Source of the DNA: Microvirga arvi
Lineage (GTDB): Bacteria > Pseudomonadota > Alphaproteobacteria > Rhizobiales > Beijerinckiaceae
DNA: 64,000 nucleotides
NCBI RefSeq assembly: GCF_016892765.1
Contig: NZ_JAFEMD010000013.1
Location: 62,001-126,000, forward strand
Direction: 5' to 3'
Position 1 is the stretch's first letter, and every line of letters begins with the position of its first letter. This document shows positions 1 to 8,738 of this stretch, in pieces. A program made the position numbers and the translations under genes. Under the pieces are notes generated by a model that saw only the letters and a list, made by a program, of their open reading frames with translations, was not told the origin of the DNA and ran no database searches.

Positions 1-293
1 ACGAGCGGGCGATCGATCCCCGGCGAGGAGATTTCGAGGTAATAGGCGGTGTCGATCGGATCTTCGAGGTCGAGAACCGGCGAAATCGCCCGGCTCACCG
101 TCTCGCAATCGCTGACCGACATGGTGCCGTCCGGCCTCTCGGCCATGATCTGCACCGTGCATCCGTTTTGGCCGGTGACCCGCACCCGTACGAGATTGAA
201 GCCCAGATCCTCGATCACGGGCTCGACGATGGCCGCCACTCGGGCGGCTACGCCGTTCTCGGTAATCAGCCGCTTGTCGCGTTCGTTCGTCAT
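1..293 (-). CDS. rimP: Ribosome maturation factor RimP, 3' end outside window
   Basis: RimP binds the 30S subunit and helps its late assembly in the cytoplasm. The first 97 codons are visible, starting at the ATG whose complement is 291-293. They show the family's N-terminal part, with the stretch [11 protein letters not shown] followed by QIMAERPDG and the strongly conserved [14 protein letters not shown]. The gene normally heads the rimP-nusA-infB operon, and the rest of that operon should lie beyond base 1. It has its own promoter and a terminator-like hairpin in its leader, described separately. The start is supported by a GGAG-type Shine-Dalgarno (GCGGAGAACC) directly upstream. Confidence 0.93.
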   Translation of the reverse strand, partial: MTNERDKRLITENGVAARVAAIVEPVIEDLGFNLVRVRVTGQNGCTVQIMAERPDGTMSVSDCETVSRAISPVLDLEDPIDTAYYLEISSPGIDRPL

Positions 294-324
294 GGTTCTC
301 CGCACGCTCCGGCGTTCAAGCAAT

Positions 325-354
325 AAAAAAGAGCGGACCCGGTGGGGCCCACTC
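325..354 (-). terminator. Intrinsic-terminator-like hairpin in the rimP leader (candidate attenuator)
   Basis: On the minus strand a GC-rich 10-bp stem (bases 331-354, two mismatched pairs, 4-nt loop) is followed directly by six U and then AUU. It lies between the rimP promoter and the rimP start codon, and no gene ends just upstream of it. It therefore looks like a premature terminator, not the end of another transcript. A smaller stem (GCAGC/GCTGC, 362-376) precedes it and could compete in folding. Confidence 0.6.
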
Positions 355-395
355 TTGACCAGCAGCTTGACGCTGCAACCAGAGCTGACGTGCAA

Positions 396-424
396 CTTAT
401 AGCGATTCAAGCCCAAAAAAGCAA
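396..424 (-). promoter_or_regulatory. Sigma-70-type promoter for rimP
   Basis: On the minus strand a -35 element TTGCTT (419-424) and a -10 element TATAAG (396-401) are separated by exactly 17 bases. The predicted start of transcription near 389 gives a leader of about 95 bases that contains the terminator-like hairpin. The rest of the 294-546 interval shows no further gene. Confidence 0.5.
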
Positions 425-546
425 GAGTCATGCAAAAGACCTGCCCGACCCACCCGGCCCGACAGGCCAAGCTGCCTCCGGAAGGCTGCGCCGTCGCGGC
501 ACCGCTTGGTCTATGATAGGGAATCCTGTCTCTCGGGAGCCGTGCC

Positions 547-1545
547 TTGAAGCTGTCCCGCCTCCTCATCCTCTTGGTTCTTCTGCTGGCGGCAGCCGCC
601 GCCTTCTGGCGTTTCAGTCGGCCCCAGGAGGTCGCTCTCGTGCTCCCGAGGCGCGGCGAGGCCGCCGAGATCGTCTATGCCACGGGTATCGTCGAGCCAC
701 GCATCTGGGCCAAGGTGACGCCCCTGCTGCGGGAGCGGATCATCGAACTGTGCAATTGCGAGGGCGAAGCCGTAGAGCGCGGGGCCGTACTCGCCCGCCT
801 CGACAGTCGCCAGCCCGAGGCGACCCTGGCGGAATTACGGGCACGGCAGAAATTCGCCGCTGCCGATTACGACCGGGTTGCAGCTCTGGTGGAGCGCCGG
901 GTCGCCAGCGAACAGGCCCTCGATCGGGCGCGCAGCGAGCACGGCCAGATCCAGGCTCTCATCGCGGGCCAGGAGACGCGGCTCGAATCCTATGTCCTCC
1001 GAGCGCCGGTCAGCGGCATCGTCCTGCGCCAGGACGGGGAGGTGGGAGAGGTGGCCGAGCCCGGGACGATTCTGTTCTGGGTGGGAGAGCCCAAGCCCCT
1101 CCAGGTGGAGGCCGAGGTGAACGAAGAGGACATCCCCCGCGTCGCCGTCGGGCAGCGCGCCGTCCTCAAGGCCGATGCCTTTCCGGATCAGGTGCTGGAG
1201 GCCAAGGTCGGGTCGATCACGCCCAAGGGCGATCCCGTCGCCAAGACCTACCGCATTCACCTGGCCCTGCCGGAGGACACACCCGTGCGCATCGGCATGA
1301 CGGTGGAGGTGAACGTGATCGTCCGCGTCGCGTCCGGTGCGCTTCTGGTTCCCACCAACGTTCTGCGGAGCGGCAGCCTCTTCGTGGTCGAAGGCGGCGT
1401 GGCCCGCCGGCGGGACGTGAAGGTCGGCATTCGCGGAACCGGCCACACGCAAATCCAAGAAGGGCTTGTCGAAACGGACAGGGTGATCGCTCCCTTCCCG
1501 GATGATCTGACGGACGGGACGAAGGTTTCGGAAAAGAGGGGATAA
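547..1545 (+). CDS. HlyD-family periplasmic adaptor of an ABC exporter
   Basis: A membrane-fusion protein of 332 residues that should link an inner-membrane ABC pump to the periplasm. Residues 4-20 form one hydrophobic anchor. A coiled-coil hairpin rich in [12 protein letters not shown]-type repeats follows at about 95-150. A lipoyl/barrel-sandwich half with [20 protein letters not shown] follows that, then a beta-barrel region to about 250. The start is TTG, chosen because a GGGAG lies 9 bases upstream and the hydrophobic anchor begins at once. It is the first gene of a three-gene operon with the permease (2-base gap) and ATPase, an arrangement like DevBCA or MacAB-type exporters. The substrate is unknown. 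Confidence 0.88.
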   Translation: MKLSRLLILLVLLLAAAAAFWRFSRPQEVALVLPRRGEAAEIVYATGIVEPRIWAKVTPLLRERIIELCNCEGEAVERGAVLARLDSRQPEATLAELRARQKFAAADYDRVAALVERRVASEQALDRARSEHGQIQALIAGQETRLESYVLRAPVSGIVLRQDGEVGEVAEPGTILFWVGEPKPLQVEAEVNEEDIPRVAVGQRAVLKADAFPDQVLEAKVGSITPKGDPVAKTYRIHLALPEDTPVRIGMTVEVNVIVRVASGALLVPTNVLRSGSLFVVEGGVARRRDVKVGIRGTGHTQIQEGLVETDRVIAPFPDDLTDGTKVSEKRG

Positions 1546-1547
1546 GC

Positions 1548-2795
1548 ATGCGCCTCGTCCTCGAACTCGCCCTGACCCATATCGCCGGACGCGGCCGGCA
1601 GACCCTCGTGGCGATCCTGGGCGTGGCGCTGGGCGTCGGCTTCTCCATCGCCATGGCGGCCCTGATGCAGGGTACGGAGAAGGACTTCATTGCCCAGCTC
1701 GTCGACACCATGCCGCATGTGCAGATCAGCGACGAACGCCGCACGGCGCGCCGGCAGCCGGCGGAGGATCTGTTCGCCGCCACGCAGTTCGAGGGCCTGC
1801 GGCCGAAGGAGGACCGCCGCGGCATCCTCAATCCTGCTGCCGCCACGGCCGCCTTGCGCTCCTGGGTGCCCGGAAGCATGGCCCAGAGCCTGCGGACGCA
1901 GGGCGTGATCCGTTATGCGGGCCGTGACGTCGGCGTCTCGGTCATCGGCATCGAGCCGGAGATCGAGGTCCGGGTCTCGTCGGTGGCAGGCGACTTCGTG
2001 GAGGGCAGCTTCGATGCCCTGCGCGCCGGCGGCAACAACATCATCGTCGGCGATGCCCTCGCGCGCCGGATCGGCGCCTCGACGGGCACCACGATCCAGG
2101 TCGTCGCACCCACCGGCCAGTCCCGGGGCTTTCGCATCGTCGGGCAGTTTCACACCGGCAACAACGCCCGCGACGAGGGTGAGACCTATGTGCTCCTGAA
2201 GAGCGCGCAGATCCTCTCGGAGCGCCCCAATGCCATCAACGACATCCGCCTGCGCCTCGCCGATCCGGAGGCGGCGCCGCGGGTCGCCCGCCAGGCGGAG
2301 GCCGAGCTCGGCTACAAGGCCGTGCCCTGGCAGGAGGCGAACGAATCCCTCCTCGAAGCCCTCGTGGTGCGCAACGTGGTGATGTACACGGTGGTGGGCG
2401 CAATCCTGCTGGTGGCCGGCTTCGGCATCTTCAACATCATCTCCACCATCACTCACGAGAAGGCCCGGGATATCGCGATCCTGAAGTCGCTGGGCTTCAC
2501 GCAAGGGAACATGCGCCGCCTCTTCCTCGTGGAAGGGCTGGCCCTGGGAGCCGCCGGCTCGCTGGTCGGCTGGCTGATCGGCTTTCTGCTGTGCTTTGCC
2601 CTCTCGCAGGTGGAGTTCAAGCTCTCGGGCGCAGCGATCGGCCGCGAGCTAACCCGCCTGCCGCTGTTCTGGAGCCCCTGGCATTACGTCATCGCCTCGG
2701 CCTTCGCGCTCATCGCCTCGGCCGTCGCCGGCTATCTCCCGGCACGCCAGGCGGCGCGGCTCAATCCCGTCGACATCATCCGGGGCGCCACATGA
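1548..2795 (+). CDS. ABC exporter permease, FtsX/MacB-like family
   Basis: A permease of 415 residues with the FtsX/MacB plan. There is one N-terminal membrane segment (about 20-40), a large periplasmic domain (about 45-275), then three membrane segments (about 285-305, 325-355 and 375-400). The motif EKARDIAILKSLGF after the second segment is typical of the coupling region in this family. AGGG lies just upstream of the ATG. It overlaps the ATPase gene by ATGA, so the two products are probably made together. The family does not import solutes. It transmits force from the ATPase to the periplasm, for example to expel lipids, peptides or antibiotics through a HlyD-type partner. Confidence 0.9.
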   Translation: MRLVLELALTHIAGRGRQTLVAILGVALGVGFSIAMAALMQGTEKDFIAQLVDTMPHVQISDERRTARRQPAEDLFAATQFEGLRPKEDRRGILNPAAATAALRSWVPGSMAQSLRTQGVIRYAGRDVGVSVIGIEPEIEVRVSSVAGDFVEGSFDALRAGGNNIIVGDALARRIGASTGTTIQVVAPTGQSRGFRIVGQFHTGNNARDEGETYVLLKSAQILSERPNAINDIRLRLADPEAAPRVARQAEAELGYKAVPWQEANESLLEALVVRNVVMYTVVGAILLVAGFGIFNIISTITHEKARDIAILKSLGFTQGNMRRLFLVEGLALGAAGSLVGWLIGFLLCFALSQVEFKLSGAAIGRELTRLPLFWSPWHYVIASAFALIASAVAGYLPARQAARLNPVDIIRGAT

Positions 2796-3493
2796 CGCTG
2801 CTCATCGAAGCCCGGCATCTCACCCGGATCCTGCCTGCCACCGTGCCGGTGACCCTGGTGCAGGACGTGACAATGAGCGTGGGCGAGCGGGAGTTCATCG
2901 CGATCACTGGCCCGTCCGGCTCGGGCAAGTCCTCGCTTCTGTATCTGCTCGGCCTCCTCGACCGGCCGACGAGCGGAAGCTTGAACATCGCCGGGCAGGA
3001 TACGTCCGCCATGGACGACGATGCGCTCGCGCGGCTGCGGCTCGAGATGCTGGGCTTCGTGTTCCAGTTCCACTTCCTGCTGCCGGAATTCTCCCTGCTG
3101 GAGAACGTGAAGCTGCCCATGCGCAAGGCGGGCCGTCTGTCATCGGCCGAGATGCGCGAGCGCGCGGCGGCTCTTCTCGAAGAGCTCGGACTCGCCGGCC
3201 ATCTCGACAAGCGCCCGGACCAGCTCTCCGGCGGCCAGCGCCAGCGGGTGGCCGTGGCGCGCTCGCTCGCCAACGACCCGCATGTGGTCCTGGCGGACGA
3301 GCCGACGGGCAGCCTCGACAGCAAGAGTTCGGAGCAGGTCTTCCAGATCCTGCGCGACCTCGTGCACAAGCGCCGCAAGACGGTGATCGCCGTCACGCAC
3401 GACATGGACATCGCGGCGCGGGTGGACCGGCGCATCCACCTCGTCGACGGCCGGGTGGTGAGCGACGAGCGCGTGGCTCAGCCGGTCGTGTGA
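2792..3493 (+). CDS. ABC exporter ATPase, LolD/MacB/DevA type
   Basis: A cytoplasmic ATPase subunit of 233 residues. It has Walker A GPSGSGKSS (about residue 41), a Q-loop in FVFQFHFLLPEFSLLENV, the signature LSGGQRQRVAVARSL, Walker B VVLADEPTGSLD and the switch histidine in AVTHDMD. The sequence is full length for the LolD/MacB class, and all catalytic motifs are intact. The ATG inside the permease stop (ATGA overlap) is the natural start, as a longer reading has no support. The gene converges on trmB with a 3-base gap. Its operon sits inside an otherwise conserved trmB-rimP neighbourhood, which suggests later insertion. Confidence 0.93.
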   Translation: MTLLIEARHLTRILPATVPVTLVQDVTMSVGEREFIAITGPSGSGKSSLLYLLGLLDRPTSGSLNIAGQDTSAMDDDALARLRLEMLGFVFQFHFLLPEFSLLENVKLPMRKAGRLSSAEMRERAAALLEELGLAGHLDKRPDQLSGGQRQRVAVARSLANDPHVVLADEPTGSLDSKSSEQVFQILRDLVHKRRKTVIAVTHDMDIAARVDRRIHLVDGRVVSDERVAQPVV

Positions 3494-3496
3494 GAA

Positions 3497-4180
3497 TCAG
3501 ACCCGTTTGAGGGTCAGGTAGCTCGGCACGCGGCCTTCTCGGATCGCCTTGGCCTCGTAGCGAGTGCCCGGCCAACCCTCGTAAGGAGCCCGCCAGTCAT
3601 CGGCGCGCGTTGCGGTCCAACGGAAATGCGGGGAGCGCAGGGTCCGGGCGAGCACCCAGCCGATGTAATCGTCGATATCGCTGGCAAAGCGCAGCTCGGC
3701 GCCCGGCTTCATCACGCGGGCGAGCATCTCCAAACTCTCGTCCGAGACGAGGCGGCGCTTGCGCTGCCGGCGCTTGGGCCAGGGGTCGGGATAGAGGATG
3801 TAAACCCGGTCCAGGCAAGCGTCGGGCAGGGTCGGCAGCAGGTCGGTGACGTCGTCGTCCCAGACCCGGATGTTGTCGAGACGCTCGTGCTCGATCACGG
3901 CCAAGAGCTTCGCCATGCCGTTCACGAAAGGCTCGCAGCCGATGAAATTCACATCGCGATGGGCGCGGGCCTGGGCCGCGAGATGCTCGCCGCCGCCGAA
4001 GCCGATCTCGAGCCAGGTTTCCCGCGCCTGGCTATTCGGAAACTGGCCGGGAAGGTCGCTGCCCGGAATCACGCGGATCGCGGGCAGAAGATTCTGGACC
4101 AGTTCGTCCTGGCCGGCGCGAAGCTTCTTGCCTTTCCGGCGCCCGAAGAAGGCGCCGGCCCGTTCATTCGCTTCGCTCAT
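3497..4180 (-). CDS. trmB: tRNA (guanine-N7)-methyltransferase TrmB
   Basis: The enzyme puts a methyl group from S-adenosylmethionine on N7 of G46 in tRNAs. The 227 residues show the SAM-binding loop LEIGFGGGEHLA (about 57-68), GCEPFVNGMAKLL for the ribose contact, and the family hallmark YILYPDPWPKRRQRKRR near 130-145, followed by the C-terminal WTATRADDWRAPYEGWPGTRYEAKA. AGGAG lies about 10 bases upstream of the ATG. The gene follows metK, which makes its methyl donor, with 150 bases between them. Confidence 0.95.
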   Translation of the reverse strand: MSEANERAGAFFGRRKGKKLRAGQDELVQNLLPAIRVIPGSDLPGQFPNSQARETWLEIGFGGGEHLAAQARAHRDVNFIGCEPFVNGMAKLLAVIEHERLDNIRVWDDDVTDLLPTLPDACLDRVYILYPDPWPKRRQRKRRLVSDESLEMLARVMKPGAELRFASDIDDYIGWVLARTLRSPHFRWTATRADDWRAPYEGWPGTRYEAKAIREGRVPSYLTLKRV

Positions 4181-4251
4181 CAGACAGATGCTCCTGAAAA
4201 CAGCACGATCTGGTTCATGGACCAGGTGTCTTCGTATCGGACAACACGTTG

Positions 4252-4283
4252 AGAGCCGGTCCTCCTCGCGGGGAACCGGCTCT
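4252..4283. other. Stem-loop between metK and trmB
   Basis: Nine perfect base pairs (AGAGCCGGT with ACCGGCTCT) enclose a 14-base loop in the gap between the metK stop and the trmB start. Only three T follow on the plus strand and none on the minus strand. It is therefore a poor intrinsic terminator for metK and may instead be an mRNA-processing or stability element. Its role is not known. Confidence 0.4.
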
Positions 4284-4333
4284 TTGTGGTGATCTCAATA
4301 TGACCGAATCTCTTCGGCCTGTCGGAGACGTTC

Positions 4334-5512
4334 TTAGCGGAATGCCGCCTTGAGGCGATCGGCGAGGTCCGTGCGCTCCCAGGAGAAACCGCCGTCGGCG
4401 TCCGGCTTGCGGCCGAAATGGCCATAGGCCGAGGTGCGGGCATAGATCGGCCGGTTGAGGCCCAGATGCGTGCGGATGCCGCGGGGCGAGAGGTCCATGG
4501 CGTCCATGAGCACGGCCTCGAGCTTGCCCTCGTCAACCTTGCCGGTGCCATGCAGATCCACGTAGATCGACAGAGGCTTGGCCACACCGATGGCGTAGGC
4601 TAGCTGCAGGGTGCAGTTATCGGCGAGGCCGGCAGCCACCACGTTCTTGGCGAGGTAGCGCGCGGCATAGGCCGCCGAGCGGTCCACCTTGGTCGGATCT
4701 TTTCCTGAGAAGGCGCCGCCGCCGTGGGGAGCCGCGCCACCGTAGGTGTCGACGATGATCTTGCGGCCGGTGAGGCCGCAATCGCCGTCGGGGCCGCCGA
4801 TCACGAACTTGCCGGTGGGGTTCACGTGCCAGATGGTGTCGGCCGAGATCCAGCCGGCTGGCAGCGTCGAGCGGATCGTGGGCTCGACGATGGCGCGCAC
4901 GTCCTCGGAGGAAAGGTTCTCGTCCAGGTGCTGGGTGGAGAGAACGATCTGGGTCGCCGCGACCGGCTTGCCGTTCTCGTAGCGCACGGTGACCTGGCTC
5001 TTGGCGTCCGGGCCGAGCTTGGCGGCGTCGCCCACCTTGCCTTTACGGGCGGCGGTGAGGTTCTCGAGGATCTTGTGGGCGTAGTAGATCGGCGCCGGCA
5101 TGAGCTCGGGCGTCTCGTTGCAGGCATAGCCGAACATGATGCCCTGGTCGCCCGCGCCCTCGTCCTTGTTGCCGGAGGCATCGACGCCCTGGGCGATATG
5201 AGCCGATTGGGCATGCAGATAGACGTCGACCTCGGCATTGCGCCAATGGAAGCCGTCCTGCTCGTAGCCGATATCCTTGATGGCGTCGCGGGCGAGGCTG
5301 ATCACTTTGTCCTTGGTGATGGAGGCGGGGCCTCGCACCTCGCCGGCGATGACGACGCGGTTGGTGGTGGCAAGCGTCTCGCAGGCGACGCGCGCCTCCG
5401 GCTCGGCAGCCAGGTAAGCATCGACGACGGCATCGGAGATCCGGTCGCAGACCTTGTCCGGATGACCTTCGGACACCGATTCGCTCGTGAAAAGATAGCT
5501 CGAACGCCGCAC
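4334..5512 (-). CDS. metK: S-adenosylmethionine synthetase
   Basis: Makes S-adenosylmethionine from methionine and ATP in the cytoplasm. The 392 residues begin with the family's [22 protein letters not shown]. They contain the [26 protein letters not shown] loop (about 128-153), [50 protein letters not shown] split over the ATP site, and a complete C-terminus. The start is GTG, with a good AAGGA about 8 bases upstream. That Shine-Dalgarno is part of a 9-bp stem in the leader. Gene order lnt, praR-like, metK, trmB matches the usual order in rhizobia. Confidence 0.97.
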   Translation of the reverse strand: MRRSSYLFTSESVSEGHPDKVCDRISDAVVDAYLAAEPEARVACETLATTNRVVIAGEVRGPASITKDKVISLARDAIKDIGYEQDGFHWRNAEVDVYLHAQSAHIAQGVDASGNKDEGAGDQGIMFGYACNETPELMPAPIYYAHKILENLTAARKGKVGDAAKLGPDAKSQVTVRYENGKPVAATQIVLSTQHLDENLSSEDVRAIVEPTIRSTLPAGWISADTIWHVNPTGKFVIGGPDGDCGLTGRKIIVDTYGGAAPHGGGAFSGKDPTKVDRSAAYAARYLAKNVVAAGLADNCTLQLAYAIGVAKPLSIYVDLHGTGKVDEGKLEAVLMDAMDLSPRGIRTHLGLNRPIYARTSAYGHFGRKPDADGGFSWERTDLADRLKAAFR

Positions 5513-5519
5513 GACAGAA

Positions 5520-5597
5520 TTCCTTCAGGCAATGGAAAAGCAGAACCTGCGGTCGGCCGCAGGGATTAAACCATGCTCATGACGCAGGCTGAAGGAA
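5520..5597 (-). promoter_or_regulatory. Structured metK leader that pairs with its own Shine-Dalgarno
   Basis: Read on the minus strand, three nested helices can form upstream of metK. The outer stem has 9 perfect pairs (5589-5597 with 5520-5528). The middle stem pairs GCATGG with CCATTGC with one bulge (5571-5576 with 5529-5535). The inner hairpin has 7 perfect pairs and a CCGA loop (5546-5563). The 3' arm of the outer stem contains the AAGGA that should recruit ribosomes to the GTG at 5512. No published SAM riboswitch consensus was recognised. Confidence 0.5.
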
Positions 5598-5617
5598 AGG
5601 TCAAGCGAACGCGTTCT

Positions 5618-6031
5618 TTATGCCGAACGTTCCGTTTCCTCCTGCCCGGCAAGGGACGCGACGAGTTGGACGATGCTTTTGCGGACTTTGGAGTTCTTGA
5701 TGCCGGTAAAATGCCGCACGAGCTGCAGGCCTTCCGGCGTCGACATCATATCGGCCACATAGGCGGGCGCGCCGCTCTCTGCGAAGCCCGGTCCGCTCTT
5801 CCCGCCCTTGAGGCCGTCGAAGAAGAACGCGATCTCGACTCCCAGGATCTTGGCAATCTCGACGAGGCGGGCCACGCTGATCCGGTTCATGCCTTTTTCG
5901 TATTTCTGAACCTGCTGGAAGGTCAGGCCCAGCATATCGCCAAGTTTCTCTTGGCTCATGCCGATGGAGATGCGGCGCATACGAACTCTGCTGCCGATTT
6001 CGATATCGATAGAACCGGTCGATTTCTTCAT
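5618..6031 (-). CDS. praR: XRE-family regulator, PhrR/PraR-like
   Basis: A DNA-binding regulator of 137 residues. A Cro/CI-type helix-turn-helix lies at about 10-65 (RVRMRRISIGMSQEKLGDMLGLTFQQVQKYEKG), followed by a family-specific tail. Rhizobial relatives PhrR and PraR sit beside the lnt homologue actA and respond to low pH or repress quorum-sensing and biofilm genes. The same position here, between lnt and metK, supports orthology, but the symbol is an inference. The start at 6031 is preferred to the ATG 27 bases upstream because a TAAGGA lies before it and the family usually begins with MxK/R close to IGxRVRxRR. Confidence 0.75.
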   Translation of the reverse strand: MKKSTGSIDIEIGSRVRMRRISIGMSQEKLGDMLGLTFQQVQKYEKGMNRISVARLVEIAKILGVEIAFFFDGLKGGKSGPGFAESGAPAYVADMMSTPEGLQLVRHFTGIKNSKVRKSIVQLVASLAGQEETERSA

Positions 6032-6081
6032 AAGGCCCCACTTCCTTACCGGATCCATTGTAACGCAAGGTCATGGGTTAC

Positions 6082-7680
6082 TTAAGGAAAAGTTGAATGC
6101 TTCCCACGACGTACAACCAGGAGCATTAAGCAGATTACAAGCGTAACCGTCAAAGAAAACTTGCCCCCTTTGCTGTAAACAGTGGCAGCTTCCGCAACTG
6201 GTAGAGTTGAGTTTATGTTACCTTCAACTCCCAGTGGAAGTTCATCCACTATCCGTCCATAAGGATCGATCACAGCGGAGATCCCGGTATTGGCTGCGCG
6301 CAGCAGCGGCAGGCCTTCCTCCACGGCGCGCAGGCGGGCCTGAGCGAAATGCTGGTAAGGTCCGGGCGTCTGCCCGAACCAGGCATCGTTGGTCACGTTC
6401 AGGATGAGATCCGGGCGGGGGCCATCGGCCAGGATCTCGTTGGGAAAGATCGCCTCGTAGCAGATCGTCGCAGCGACCGGCGGCAATCCCGGAATAGCAA
6501 GCGTCATGCGCTTGTCGGCAGGTTCGAACCCACCCGGGATGTGAACGAACTGGCGCAGTCCAAAAGCCTTGATCAGGGCATCGAGGAATTTCGGCACGTA
6601 CTCGCCGAAGGGGACCAGATGCACCTTGTCGTAGGCGCCCAGAATCGTGCCGCGATCGTCGATGACCTGGATCGCGTTGTAGAACTTGCCTACCGCCTCC
6701 CCCGGCAACGGTTCGTCCATGCGGGCGGCACCCGTGATCAGCACGGAGCCCGGCTCCAGGAGGGCCCCGATCTGGGCGAGCGAGGCGGGGTCGCGATGAA
6801 GCAGGAACGGGAAGGCCGATTCGGGCCATATGATGTGCGTCGGCGCGGCGCCGTCCTTCCCCGGTCTCGCGCTCAGGGTCAGGTAGTGCCGCATGATGGC
6901 ATCGCGGTTGCGCGGGTTGAACTTGGCATCTTGCGGGAGATTCGGCTGCATGATGCGCAGGCGCACATCCCGGACGGTGGCGGAGGCTTCCGCCGGCAGG
7001 CGCCAGTAGCCGAAGCCGGCCATGCCGAGGAGCATCATCGCCGCCAAGGCCGGTACCGCCCATCGTGCGCGGCCTGCCGGTCCGGTCAGAAGGACCGCAG
7101 GAGCGGCGCCGATGCAGAGGCTCAGGAAAGTCAGGCCATAGAGCCCGACAAGGGAGGCGGACTGCATCAGCCAGAGATTCTGACCGAGCGCCATGCCGGG
7201 ACTGTTCCAGGGAAAGCCCGTGAAGAGATGGCCCCGCAGCCACTCGGCGATGGTCATTCCGAAGGCAAAGGCGAGGATGCGCCTGGCATCGGGCAGCCAG
7301 AGCAGGCGGGCGAGCGCAAAGCCGGCGGCCGGAAAGAAGGCGAGGAGAGCCGGCAGGCCCAGCACCCCGAAGGGCATGGCCCAGGCGAACTCCTCCGCCT
7401 CAACGAGGAAAGCGGCACCGAGCCACCAGAGGCCGGCCACGAACGTGCCGAAGCCCCAGAACCAGCCCAGCAGCGCCGCCGGTTTCAGAGGAGCCAAGCG
7501 GGACGGCCCCTCCTTCATGGTCCCGTCCAGAAGCCAGATGGCGGGAGCAAGCGACAGGACGAGCGCCGGCAGAAACCCGAAGGGCGGCATGGCCAAGGCA
7601 CCGATGGCCCCGGCCGTGAAGGCCGCAAGCCAGCGGCGCCAGCCTCGTAAAAGGCCAGCGCGCTTCGCCAACAGCCTCAT
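6082..7680 (-). CDS. lnt: Apolipoprotein N-acyltransferase
   Basis: Inner-membrane enzyme that adds the third acyl chain to the N-terminal cysteine of lipoproteins. The 532 residues have about six N-terminal membrane segments (to about 215), then a nitrilase-like catalytic domain. The catalytic triad is visible: Glu in HIIWPESAFPF, Lys in GAYDKVHLVPFGEYVP and Cys in VAATICYEAIFP. A last membrane segment near 505-525 anchors the C-terminus. It overlaps the CBS-domain gene upstream by ATGA. The homologue in Sinorhizobium (actA) is needed for acid and metal tolerance. Confidence 0.94.
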   Translation of the reverse strand: MRLLAKRAGLLRGWRRWLAAFTAGAIGALAMPPFGFLPALVLSLAPAIWLLDGTMKEGPSRLAPLKPAALLGWFWGFGTFVAGLWWLGAAFLVEAEEFAWAMPFGVLGLPALLAFFPAAGFALARLLWLPDARRILAFAFGMTIAEWLRGHLFTGFPWNSPGMALGQNLWLMQSASLVGLYGLTFLSLCIGAAPAVLLTGPAGRARWAVPALAAMMLLGMAGFGYWRLPAEASATVRDVRLRIMQPNLPQDAKFNPRNRDAIMRHYLTLSARPGKDGAAPTHIIWPESAFPFLLHRDPASLAQIGALLEPGSVLITGAARMDEPLPGEAVGKFYNAIQVIDDRGTILGAYDKVHLVPFGEYVPKFLDALIKAFGLRQFVHIPGGFEPADKRMTLAIPGLPPVAATICYEAIFPNEILADGPRPDLILNVTNDAWFGQTPGPYQHFAQARLRAVEEGLPLLRAANTGISAVIDPYGRIVDELPLGVEGNINSTLPVAEAATVYSKGGKFSLTVTLVICLMLLVVRRGKHSTFP

Positions 7681-8717
7681 TCGGCGGCAGCGCTTTCAGG
7701 GCGCGGCGGAGCGAGCGGCTGGCCTTCGCTGATCTCCACCTCCGAGGCGGCCGGTGAGCGGCGCAGAATGCGAAGCCGCTTCACGCGCCGGGGATCCGCA
7801 TCGAGAACCTCGAATTCGAGGCCTGCCGGTCCCACGATCACCTCGCTGCGGGACGGCACCCGGCCGGCGAGCGTCACGATGAAGCCACCGATCGTGTCGA
7901 TGTCCTCGGCGCCCTCTTCCTCGGTGAGATCGACGCCCAGGGTTTCCTTTACCTCGTCGAGGCTGGCCCTGGCATCGGCGATGTAGGTGCCCTCCGCCGC
8001 CTGCACGATGGTGAGGGTCGAGTCCTCGTCGTGCTCGTCCTCGATGTCGCCCACCACCATCTCTACGAGGTCCTCGATGGAGACGAGGCCGTCGGTGCCG
8101 CCGTATTCGTCGATCACGAGGGCCATGTGGGTGCGCGTCGCTTGCATCCGCACCAGGAGATCGATGGCAGGCATGGAGCGCGGCACGAAGAGGACCGGGC
8201 GCAGGATGTTGGCCGACGAGAGCGCCATCGACAGGTCGATGAGGCCAAGGCTCGGCAGGGGGGCCTCGTCGCTCGCTCCCGATTCCGAGGCCCCGCTATC
8301 GGCCCGCATGGCGATGAAATCGAGGAAGTCCCGGATGTGGACCATCCCCTTGGGATCGTCGAGGGTCTCGCCATAGACCGGCAGTCGGGAATGGCCCGCT
8401 GTCCGGAACAGGTTGAGCAGATCGCCCAGATTGGTGTCGGCGGCCACGGCCACGATGTCGGCACGGGGCACCATCACGTCCTCCACCCGGATGCGGTGGA
8501 AGGAGAGCACGTTCTTGAGCATCGCCCGCTCCTGGGGCGAGAAGTCCGTGTCTTCGACGGATTCCTCGAGGGCGTCCTCGAGATCGTGGCGGATGGATTC
8601 GCGGGGTTTCAGGCCCAGCCGGGTCAGAACCCGGTCGTACCAGTGGTCGCGTGTGTCGTCTGTCTCGGGAAAGGTTCGGACAGGAGGGCGTTCGCTGCGA
8701 CTTCGATCTTCGTTCAT
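7677..8717 (-). CDS. CorC/TlyC-type CBS-domain protein
   Basis: A soluble protein of 346 residues with two CBS domains (about 80-215; motifs [11 protein letters not shown] and [24 protein letters not shown]-like) and a C-terminal CorC_HlyC domain (about 235-320). Relatives are called CorC (magnesium/cobalt efflux partner) or hemolysin C, but the biochemical role of this lipid-free class is not settled. It has no membrane DUF21 domain. It sits between ybeY and lnt, as in most proteobacteria, and shares an ATGA overlap with lnt. Confidence 0.88.
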   Translation of the reverse strand: MNEDRSRSERPPVRTFPETDDTRDHWYDRVLTRLGLKPRESIRHDLEDALEESVEDTDFSPQERAMLKNVLSFHRIRVEDVMVPRADIVAVAADTNLGDLLNLFRTAGHSRLPVYGETLDDPKGMVHIRDFLDFIAMRADSGASESGASDEAPLPSLGLIDLSMALSSANILRPVLFVPRSMPAIDLLVRMQATRTHMALVIDEYGGTDGLVSIEDLVEMVVGDIEDEHDEDSTLTIVQAAEGTYIADARASLDEVKETLGVDLTEEEGAEDIDTIGGFIVTLAGRVPSRSEVIVGPAGLEFEVLDADPRRVKRLRILRRSPAASEVEISEGQPLAPPRPESAAAE

Positions 8718-8738
8718 GGTCGTGGGTTAAGCCAGCCG

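Noticed and set aside
342-1505. A 387-codon plus-strand frame over the HlyD gene
   Set aside because: It is rich in Arg, Gly and Pro, as is typical for a shifted frame in GC-rich DNA, and the HlyD frame explains the region.
5520-5597. A known SAM-II or SAM/SAH riboswitch before metK
   Set aside because: The stem order and loop sequences do not match the consensus of those classes as I know them. It is kept only as an unclassified structured leader.
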